From Alcaligenaceae bacterium (GTDB lineage: Bacteria > Pseudomonadota > Gammaproteobacteria > Burkholderiales > Burkholderiaceae_B), in contig JAJUJN010000019.1 of assembly GCA_029265335.1 (NCBI GenBank), positions 1 through 14,085 on the forward strand: a DNA stretch of 14,085 nucleotides, read 5' to 3'. Position 1 is the first letter of the stretch. The number at the start of each line of letters is the position of its first letter. A program made the translations under genes and the position numbers. The notes under the pieces are model-generated. The model made no database searches. It was given only the letters and a program-made list of their open reading frames with translations, and was not told the origin of the DNA. Shown one piece after another: positions 8,962 through 14,085 of this stretch.

Positions 8962-9080
8962 GTAGCAGCCTCGTCGCATCGCCATCGGGCTTGCTTGGCA
9001 GCAAATCCTACGGCTTTCGGCGGAACCATAGGCCACCCCACGTGGTCTCACTGCGCGTTATCCCTGGAGTCAGAATTTTC

Positions 9081-9779
9081 ATGAACCCAATTCGCACGTC
9101 GCCCCTGGCACAAACAGCAACCACTCAAACACAGCAGCAGAACCGCGTGCTGCGCAACACCTACTGGCTGCTGGCACTTTCGTTGGTGCCCACCGTGCTG
9201 GGTGCCGCAGTAGGCCTATACACCGGCATTGCCCAAGCCATGGGTCAGAGCCCCGGCCTAACGGCCATGGTGTTTCTGATCGGAGCCTTTGGCCTCATGT
9301 TCGCCATCCAAAAGAATCGTGACAATGGCCTGGGCGTTGCCCTGCTGCTGGGCTTCACCTTCTTCATGGGCATCATGCTGTCGCGTCTCATCGGCTTCGT
9401 GCTGGGCATGGGCAACGGCGCCTCGCTCATCATGACGGCCTTTGGCGGTACCGCGGTCGTCTTCGCCAGCATGGCTACGCTGGCAAGCACCATCAAGCGC
9501 GATCTCTCCAACCTGCAGAAATTCCTTTTCATCGGCGCGGTGATCATCATCGTGGCAGCGCTGGCCAACATTTTCCTGCAGCTGCCAGCCCTCATGCTCA
9601 CCATCTCGGTGCTGGCCATTGCAATCTTCTCGGCCTTCATGCTGGTCGACCTCCAGCGCGTCATGAATGGCGGTGAAACCAACTACGTGTCGGCCACCCT
9701 GGCCATCTATCTCGACCTCTACAACGTGTTCGCCAACCTGCTCATGCTCCTGGGCATCTTTGGTGGCGACCGCGAGTGA
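9081..9779 (+). CDS. yccA: BI-1 / YccA family seven-helix inner-membrane protein, 232 aa
   Basis: This is a Bax inhibitor-1 (TMBIM) family membrane protein of the YccA type. In E. coli, YccA is a substrate and modulator of the FtsH membrane protease. A Gln/Thr-rich N-terminus (10-20) leads into RVLRNTYW (22-29), close to E. coli KVLRNTYF. Seven hydrophobic helices lie at about 29-50, 58-76, 84-109, 114-136, 147-166, 170-191 and 205-226. The family segments FGGTAVVF (121-128), ANIFLQLPAL (162-171) and GGETNY (197-202) are clear. The frame is open 30 codons further upstream from a TTG, but those residues resemble nothing. The ATG at 9081 has GGAG 11 bases before it (rather long) and starts at the conserved part. 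It is the only plus-strand gene, divergent from ndk and convergent with rlmD. The FtsH role is inferred from the family. Confidence 0.9.
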   Translation: MNPIRTSPLAQTATTQTQQQNRVLRNTYWLLALSLVPTVLGAAVGLYTGIAQAMGQSPGLTAMVFLIGAFGLMFAIQKNRDNGLGVALLLGFTFFMGIMLSRLIGFVLGMGNGASLIMTAFGGTAVVFASMATLASTIKRDLSNLQKFLFIGAVIIIVAALANIFLQLPALMLTISVLAIAIFSAFMLVDLQRVMNGGETNYVSATLAIYLDLYNVFANLLMLLGIFGGDRE

Positions 9780-9786
9780 TGCGGGC

Positions 9787-9821
9787 GGGGCCTGCTCCCT
9801 CAGCTGGAGCAGCCCCTTCTT
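9787..9821 (+). terminator. Intrinsic terminator after yccA
   Basis: Eight bases after the yccA stop, GGGG-C-CTGCTCC (9787-9798) pairs with GGAGCAG-CCCC (9806-9816). This makes an 11 bp stem with a one-base bulge and a 7-base loop, followed by TTCTT. The T-run is short and interrupted, so termination may be partial. Confidence 0.6.
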
Positions 9822-9831
9822 CATGAGCCTA

Positions 9832-9873
9832 CCGGTGCCCCGCACCGGCCGCTCCACCTAGGGCGCGCCGCCC
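9832..9873. other. Two further GC hairpins in the yccA-rlmD convergent gap
   Basis: A perfect 7 bp stem with a 3-base loop (CCGGTGC / GCACCGG, 9832-9848) and a 5 bp stem (GGGCG / CGCCC, 9861-9873) follow the yccA terminator. Neither has a T-run on either strand. They may help stop transcripts from either direction. The rest of the 193-base gap (9874-9972) holds nothing I recognise, and I see no clear terminator for rlmD. Confidence 0.35.
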
Positions 9874-9972
9874 TGCTGTCCCACACCAGCCGCCCTACCC
9901 CGACGCCCGCCCTGCCGCTCCTCGCCTCACGACAAATTCGCCCAGCGTGGTTCAGCGCTCTGCCGGAGCTTT

Positions 9973-11298
9973 CTAGCCCGCACCCACCGGTTCGAATACC
10001 GCCATCGATTCCACATGGCCGGTATGCGGAAACATGTTCACCACTCCTGCCGCCCGCAAGGCGTAAGCGCCCTGATGCACCAGAATCGCTGCGTCTCGAG
10101 CGAGCGTGGCGGGGTTGCAGGACACATACACGATACGCGTCGGCCTTTCCGCGTCGGGCAAGGCCACCAGCGCTTGCGCCAGCGCCTGAGCGCCTTCGCG
10201 AGGCGGGTCGATGAGCATGCGATCGAATCTGCCCTGCTCGCGCAGCCAGTTGGCATCGATATCGAAGAGATTGGTGGTAGCAAAGCTTGCCCGCTGGGCA
10301 AGGCCGTGCCGTTCTGCCGCCTCGGTAGCGCGCTCGGTGAGCGCAGCACTGCCTTCCACCCCCACCACTTCGCGCGCCTGCGTGGCCAGCGGCAGCGAAA
10401 AGTTGCCCAAACCGCAGAAAAGATCGGCTACGCGATCGGTGGGTTGAACGTCGAGCAAAGACAGGGCGCGGCTCACGAGCGCCCGGTTGATCTCGTGGTT
10501 GACCTGGGTGAAATCGGTGGGCCGAAACGGCATATGTAGGCCGAATTCCGGCAAGGCGTAGGCCAACTCGGCAGTGCCATCGTTGGGATCGAGCCGATGA
10601 ACGGTGTCGGGCCCCTTGGGCTGCAACCACCATTGCACGTCCCACTTCTGACCGAAGGCGCGCAATTGAGCATGGTCGGTTTCAGTCAGCGGTTCGAGAT
10701 GGCGCAACACCAGCGCCACGGTGTGATCGCCAACCGCCACTTCAATCTGCGGCAATCGATCGGGACACGAAAGCCCGCCCAGCAGCTCCCGCAAAGGCAG
10801 CAACAGGTCGGACACTTGGCGCGGCAGCACATGGCATTCGACCATATCGGCCACATAGCTGCTTTTGCGCTCGCGAAAGCCTACAAGCATTCCGCCTTTC
10901 TTGGGAACCAGGCGAGCCGTCAGCCGAGCCCGACGGCGGTACTCCCAGTTTGGCCCGTGCATGGCAGGCAGAATCTGGGTAGGACGCAATTGGCCCACCT
11001 GCCAGAAGGCCTCTTCGAGCACGCGCTGTTTCACCGCCACCTGGGCCTGAGGAACCAGATGCTGCATGGCGCAGCCGCCACAAACACCGAAGTGCGGGCA
11101 GCGAGGCGTGGTACGTTGCGACGACGGTCGCCGCAAACTGACCAGTTTGGCCGTGGCATAGGAAGGCTTGCGGCGCTGCAGACGAGCGGTTATGAGCTCT
11201 CCCGGCAACGCCCCTTCTACGAAGATGGTTTTGCCTTCATGCTGCGCCACACCGCGCGCGTCGAGGTCGAGAGACTCGATCGTGAGTTCAAGTTCCAT
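9973..11298 (-). CDS. rlmD: 23S rRNA (uracil-1939-C5)-methyltransferase RlmD (RumA), 441 aa
   Basis: RlmD is an iron-sulfur, SAM-dependent enzyme that makes m5U1939 in 23S rRNA. An N-terminal TRAM RNA-binding domain (about 1-58) comes first. The [4Fe-4S] ligands C67, C73 and C76 ([10 protein letters not shown]) and C155 (MVECHVL) follow. FTQVNHEIN (263-271), the SAM-binding [14 protein letters not shown] (292-305), DPPREG (364-369) and the catalytic C394 in [12 protein letters not shown] (391-402) are all present. The frame is open another 43 codons upstream, but those lie inside the exonuclease gene. The ATG at 11298, 4 bases after its stop, begins the conserved sequence. There is no strong Shine-Dalgarno, so coupling to the upstream gene is likely. 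TrmA/RlmC paralogues are less likely because of the TRAM domain and cysteine pattern. It is the last gene of the surE-pcm-nlpD cluster. Confidence 0.94.
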   Translation of the reverse strand: MELELTIESLDLDARGVAQHEGKTIFVEGALPGELITARLQRRKPSYATAKLVSLRRPSSQRTTPRCPHFGVCGGCAMQHLVPQAQVAVKQRVLEEAFWQVGQLRPTQILPAMHGPNWEYRRRARLTARLVPKKGGMLVGFRERKSSYVADMVECHVLPRQVSDLLLPLRELLGGLSCPDRLPQIEVAVGDHTVALVLRHLEPLTETDHAQLRAFGQKWDVQWWLQPKGPDTVHRLDPNDGTAELAYALPEFGLHMPFRPTDFTQVNHEINRALVSRALSLLDVQPTDRVADLFCGLGNFSLPLATQAREVVGVEGSAALTERATEAAERHGLAQRASFATTNLFDIDANWLREQGRFDRMLIDPPREGAQALAQALVALPDAERPTRIVYVSCNPATLARDAAILVHQGAYALRAAGVVNMFPHTGHVESMAVFEPVGAG

Positions 11299-11302
11299 CG
11301 TG

Positions 11303-12094
11303 TCAGTTGCCAGCTGCTGCAGAATCCCAGGCAGCGAGGTACTCTTGCCAGTGCGGTGCGTTGATCTCGGTGAGAGTCTGGCGCACCAGCTCCACCTCGG
11401 CATCGTACTGCGCGGCATCCAGCTCACCGCGCATGCGGCGAAATCGACAATACAGCAGCCAGGTATTCACCACATCGGTTTCGCAGTAAGCGCGAATCTC
11501 GTCGGCCTTGCCGGCTTGCCACGCGGGCCACACTTGACTGCCGTCCATGCCCAACTTGCCAGGAAAGCCGCAAAGGCGTGCGAGCTCATCCATGGGGGCA
11601 TTGGCTCTGCCGTTGTACTTGGCCAGCACGTCCATGAGATCGGTGTGCCGAAGGTGGTAGCGGTTGAAATAGTTGTTGAAGCGGAAATCGCGATCGTCGT
11701 CGCCGAGATCCCAATAGCGCGAGGCGGTAATGTTGTGGATCAACGCGCGATAGTGCAGCACAGGTAGATCGAAGCCCGAGCCGTTCCAGCTGATCAACCG
11801 CGGCGTGTAGTGATCGATGGCCCGGAAGAACTGCTGGATCAGCACGGGTTCATCGTCATCGGGGCCGCCGAGTGTGCGCACCCGCATGCCCTGGGAATCG
11901 CGGAACACACAGCCGATGACCACAATGCGCTGCAGGTGCAGCGGCAAAAACTCGCTGAGGCCGGCCTCACGCCGCGCGGCGAGCGCGGCCTCGACCACTT
12001 CGTGGTCTGCCGCCTGCGGCCCACCGTGCCCTAGAGCACGCAAGCCTGCGGCGTCGGGCACGGTTTCGAGATCGAAAACGAGACTGGGTGTCAT
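11303..12094 (-). CDS. Predicted 3'-5' exonuclease, PolB-exonuclease-like DEDDy family, 263 aa
   Basis: This protein resembles the bacterial 3'-5' exonuclease family related to the proofreading domain of DNA polymerase B (DNA_pol_B_exo2). The RNase H-like DEDDy residues are visible. Exo I is FDLETVP with D8 and E10; Exo II is [13 protein letters not shown] with D109; Exo III is [12 protein letters not shown] with Y203 and D207 (YxxxD). No polymerase domain is attached. Cleavage of single-stranded DNA or RNA from the 3' end by two metal ions is the family expectation, but the substrate and pathway are unknown. The ATG overlaps the nlpD stop (ATGA) with no clear Shine-Dalgarno, so translation is probably coupled. 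It sits between nlpD and rlmD, where many related bacteria carry rpoS. Confidence 0.88.
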   Translation of the reverse strand: MTPSLVFDLETVPDAAGLRALGHGGPQAADHEVVEAALAARREAGLSEFLPLHLQRIVVIGCVFRDSQGMRVRTLGGPDDDEPVLIQQFFRAIDHYTPRLISWNGSGFDLPVLHYRALIHNITASRYWDLGDDDRDFRFNNYFNRYHLRHTDLMDVLAKYNGRANAPMDELARLCGFPGKLGMDGSQVWPAWQAGKADEIRAYCETDVVNTWLLYCRFRRMRGELDAAQYDAEVELVRQTLTEINAPHWQEYLAAWDSAAAGN

Positions 12095-12903
12095 CGAGGC
12101 GGCAAGAAACGCATGGGATCCTCGGGTGTACCTCCGCGACGGATCTCGAAATGCAGGCGCGGCGACGGCGCGTCGGATTGCCCCAGCTCGGCGATGGTCT
12201 GGCCGCGCGAAACCTTGTCGCCCTCGGCCACCAGCAAACGGCTGTTATGGGCATAGGCCGACAGGAAGGTGGAATCGTGCCGCACGATCAGCAGGTTGCC
12301 GTAGCCGCGCAAGCCGCTGCCCGCGTACACCACGACGCCATCGGCGGTGGCCATAACCGGATCGCCAACTTCACCCTGAATATCGATGCCCTTGTTGAGC
12401 GACTCGTTGAAGCCATCGATCACCTCGCCACTCGCGGGCCAGGCCCAGTTGATACCGCTGGTGGTATCGGGCGTGGGACGTTGGCTGCTGCCGGGGGTTG
12501 CCGCGGCGCCATCGAGCGGGCGGCTTTCAACGTTCGTGGAAGCGATGGGCTGAACCTGTGCCCCGGAGGCTTGCGCCACGGTGCTGGCGTCGCCGGTACC
12601 CACTCGCAGAGTGGTGCCGACTCGCAACTGCGAGGGGTCGTGGATGTTGTTCCAACGGGCCACGTCTTCCCAGCTCACCTGATGCTGCCGGGCGATCGAA
12701 TAAAGGGTGTCGCCCGGTCGAACCACGTAGGTGGCCTGCCCCGAGGGCACACTCGCCGCGCCTACGTCGGCACCGCCGGCGAGATCAACCACCGGTGCGC
12801 GGGTGTTGGTTGTACAAGCCGCCATCAGGGCGGCTCCGATGCCCAGCGCGCACGCCAGGCGGCCCAGGCGCGCCACGCCAAGACGCAATCCTGCAATCGC
12901 CAT
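12091..12903 (-). CDS. nlpD: NlpD-like murein hydrolase activator lipoprotein: LysM and degenerate M23 domain, 270 aa
   Basis: NlpD is an outer-membrane lipoprotein that activates a septal amidase (AmiC in E. coli) during division. From the ATG at 12903 there is a signal peptide with a lipobox ending LMAAC, the lipidated Cys being residue 30. One LysM peptidoglycan-binding domain lies at about 58-101 (YVVRPGDTLYSIA...). A low-complexity linker follows, then a LytM/M23 domain at about 165-265. Its zinc site is degenerate: NKGID (170-174) stands where active enzymes have HxGxD, and RLH (249-251) replaces HxH, although H219 is kept. This matches a non-catalytic activator. An in-frame ATG 18 codons upstream overlaps the pcm stop, but the strong AAGGAG lies 6 bases before the chosen ATG. 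The stop overlaps the exonuclease start. Confidence 0.93.
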   Translation of the reverse strand: MAIAGLRLGVARLGRLACALGIGAALMAACTTNTRAPVVDLAGGADVGAASVPSGQATYVVRPGDTLYSIARQHQVSWEDVARWNNIHDPSQLRVGTTLRVGTGDASTVAQASGAQVQPIASTNVESRPLDGAAATPGSSQRPTPDTTSGINWAWPASGEVIDGFNESLNKGIDIQGEVGDPVMATADGVVVYAGSGLRGYGNLLIVRHDSTFLSAYAHNSRLLVAEGDKVSRGQTIAELGQSDAPSPRLHFEIRRGGTPEDPMRFLPPR

Positions 12904-12909
12904 ATATTT

Positions 12910-12915
12910 CTCCTT
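12910..12915 (-). promoter_or_regulatory. Ribosome binding site that decides the nlpD start
   Basis: AAGGAG on the minus strand, 6 bases before the ATG at 12903. It favours that start over the in-frame ATG at 12957, which would put 18 charged residues in front of the lipoprotein signal peptide. Confidence 0.75.
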
Positions 12916-12953
12916 GCTTTCTTCTTGCACGACCCGGAAAGCGAGCGGCATGC

Positions 12954-13814
12954 TCATAACTTTACCCCGGATTGCAAAGGCACGAAGCGCACGGCTTCGA
13001 GCTCGGTTCGTCGGAAATTATCGTGAGTGAGTCGTTCGATCATCACCAGCTGCTGACTGTTCCCCGAACCCTCGGGCGCCAGCAGGCGGCCGGAGCCTGG
13101 CGTGAGCTGTTGGAGCAAGGCTTCCGGAATGGCAATACCCGCTGCCGCCACCACAATGGCATCGTAAGGGGCCCCAGCCGGCCATCCCGCCCGGCCATCG
13201 CCAAAGACCAGTTGCACATTCGTAATCCCCAGGCTGCGCAGTCGCTCTCGCGCCTGATCGTAAAGCACCCGAATACGCTCCACGCTCACCACCTGCGGGA
13301 ACAGCTGGGCCATGAGAGCGGCCTGGTAGCCGCAGCCGGCCCCGACTTCCAAGGCTCGCCGTACCGTGCCCCCACCCATCACCGCACTGAGCATGCGGGC
13401 CACAATCCAGGGCTGGGAGATGGTTTGGCCGGCGCCGATAGGAAGGGGGGCGTTCTCGTAGGCACGACTGGCCAGCGCTTCATCGACGAAACGATGGCGC
13501 GGCACCTGCTGCATGGCGGCCAGCACACGCTCGTTGGTAATGCCGGTATCGCGCAGGTTCTGCACCATGCGTTTACGCAGACCTTCGAAAGCGGCCTCGG
13601 CTGAGAGGTCGCGACCCGCGCTGGAACTCTCCACCTGCTCCGCCGGTTTGCGCACGGCCAGGCCGGCGCCTACCCGGGTGTTGCTATTGGCGGGTCGCGG
13701 TACGTCGGCCGGGGTGGGCCGGGCGACAGCGCGACGGGGCAGCTGCCCCGTGCTGACCCGAGTATTGCTGTTTGTCGCGGTAACACGCGACCGGGGTGAC
13801 TTGCGGTTGGGCAT
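12954..13814 (-). CDS. pcm: Protein-L-isoaspartate O-methyltransferase with N-terminal extension, 286 aa
   Basis: Pcm methylates isoaspartyl residues of aged proteins using SAM, starting their repair in the cytoplasm. The core is clear from about residue 76: RFVDEA (108-113), LPIGAGQTISQPWIVARM (124-141), SAM motif I LEVGAGCGYQAA (155-166), VVSVER (175-180), FGDGRAGWP (204-212) and YDAIVVAAA (217-225). The core is about the size of the 208-residue E. coli enzyme. The extra 75 or so residues at the N-terminus are basic, rich in Arg, Pro, Ser and Thr, and contain NSNTRV twice (15-20 and 43-48). GAGGG lies 6 bases before the ATG at 13814, 27 bases after surE, so the extension is probably translated. 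No good internal start with a Shine-Dalgarno is apparent. The stop lies 50 bases before the nlpD start. The role of the extension is unknown. Confidence 0.94.
   Translation of the reverse strand: MPNRKSPRSRVTATNSNTRVSTGQLPRRAVARPTPADVPRPANSNTRVGAGLAVRKPAEQVESSSAGRDLSAEAAFEGLRKRMVQNLRDTGITNERVLAAMQQVPRHRFVDEALASRAYENAPLPIGAGQTISQPWIVARMLSAVMGGGTVRRALEVGAGCGYQAALMAQLFPQVVSVERIRVLYDQARERLRSLGITNVQLVFGDGRAGWPAGAPYDAIVVAAAGIAIPEALLQQLTPGSGRLLAPEGSGNSQQLVMIERLTHDNFRRTELEAVRFVPLQSGVKL
13671..13772 (-). repeat. Duplicated NSNTRV motif within the Pcm N-terminal extension
   Basis: Two 18-base segments (13772-13755 and 13688-13671) both encode NSNTRV, 28 residues apart. Four of the six codons differ, all at the third position, while the amino acids are identical. 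The following residues are loosely similar (STGQLPRRA and GAGLAVRKP). The repeat is seen directly; its meaning is unknown. Confidence 0.65.
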
Positions 13815-13841
13815 GGCTAACCCTCGAACGACGAACCAGGC

Positions 13842-14085
13842 TCAGCGTTCCGCCCAGGCGCGCAAGGCGTCGAGCTGTTCATGGTGAGTGTGGTCGATCC
13901 GCAATGGCGTGATCGACACGGCGCCTTTGGCGACGGTGTGGAAGTCGGTGCCTGGAGCATTATCGGCCACCTGGCCCACGGGCCCGATCCAGAAGATTTC
14001 ATCGCCAAACGGCGACACTGAACGCGCCACCGGTTCGGAAGGATGCCGGCGACCCAGGCGGGTGATTTCGGGATCGCCCAGGTCG
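13842..14085 (-). CDS. surE: 5'/3'-nucleotidase SurE, C-terminal 80 residues (cut by the window end)
   Basis: SurE is a metal-dependent nucleoside monophosphatase of the stationary-phase survival operon. Only the C-terminal part is inside the window. It reads ITRLGRRHPSEP, then FWIGPVG, then PGTDFHTVAKGAVSITPLRID and ends AWAER. This follows the C-terminal pattern of E. coli SurE (ITRCGTRHP, YWIGPPG, PGTDF...GYVSITPL). The N-terminal DD metal-binding motif lies outside, so catalytic residues cannot be checked. The stop lies 27 bases before pcm, in the classic surE-pcm-nlpD order. The frame is open to the window edge, so this is truncation by the window and not a pseudogene. Confidence 0.92.
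   Translation of the reverse strand, partial: DLGDPEITRLGRRHPSEPVARSVSPFGDEIFWIGPVGQVADNAPGTDFHTVAKGAVSITPLRIDHTHHEQLDALRAWAER

Noticed and set aside
9031..9049. Imperfect inverted repeat around CCACGTGG upstream of yccA as a possible operator
   Set aside because: One 8-base palindrome with weak flanking symmetry and no second copy is not enough to call an operator in GC-rich DNA.
8991..9080. Upstream extension of yccA by 30 codons from a TTG
   Set aside because: The extra residues are basic and unlike the family. The ATG at 9081 has an upstream GGAG and fits the family's N-terminus.
10597..11364. 255-codon plus-strand open frame opposite rlmD
   Set aside because: The minus-strand RlmD carries all cluster and catalytic cysteines; the antisense product has no recognisable motif.
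11299..11427. Upstream extension of rlmD by 43 codons into the exonuclease gene
   Set aside because: The extension overlaps conserved exonuclease sequence in another frame. The TRAM domain begins just after the ATG at 11298.
12088..13026. 312-codon plus-strand open frame opposite nlpD and the end of pcm
   Set aside because: It spans two well-supported genes, shows no family signature, and has biased His/Gly/Arg composition typical of an antisense shadow.
1..14085. Possible mobile element, CRISPR, toxin-antitoxin or defence locus
   Set aside because: I saw no transposase, integrase, direct-repeat array, attachment site or recognisable defence domain. The DEDDy exonuclease sits in a housekeeping operon with no partner gene suggesting defence.

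Overview
This window is chromosomal core sequence from a GC-rich proteobacterium, most likely a betaproteobacterium of the order Burkholderiales. An Alcaligenaceae/Bordetella-like lineage is my best guess. The reasons are the gene order (ndk-rlmN-rodZ-ispG-hisS-yfgM-bamB-der on one side, surE-pcm-nlpD-...-rlmD on the other) and the protein sequences. No rRNA, tRNA, CRISPR array, insertion sequence, phage gene or integrase is visible. Nearly all the DNA is coding, and no gap between genes exceeds 200 bases.

Layout from the high-coordinate end, in the direction of transcription: a minus-strand cluster runs surE (only its C-terminal end is in the window), pcm, nlpD, a DEDDy-type 3'-5' exonuclease and rlmD. 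These genes overlap by 4 bases or lie 4 to 50 bases apart, so they probably form one operon. yccA, a seven-helix BI-1 family membrane protein, is the only plus-strand gene. It converges on rlmD, with a terminator-like hairpin between them, and diverges from ndk. From ndk a second minus-strand run continues through rlmN, rodZ, ispG, hisS, yfgM, bamB and der, again with overlapping or abutting junctions (rlmN/rodZ, yfgM/bamB, bamB/der). It reaches within 14 bases of the window start.

The genes cover general housekeeping. Ribosome and translation functions are Der (50S assembly), HisS, and the 23S rRNA methyltransferases RlmN and RlmD. Envelope functions are BamB (outer-membrane protein assembly), YfgM (translocon-associated), RodZ (cell shape), NlpD (septal amidase activator) and YccA (likely FtsH modulator). 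Nucleotide, isoprenoid and repair functions are Ndk, SurE, IspG, Pcm and the exonuclease.

I found no convincing undescribed system. The points most worth checking are: no rpoS after nlpD, with an exonuclease gene in its place; a long basic N-terminal extension on Pcm carrying a duplicated NSNTRV motif whose two copies use different codons; a compact divergent promoter pair between ndk and yccA in which each -10 overlaps the other's -35; and three imperfect tandem repeats of an SD-like motif just before yfgM.
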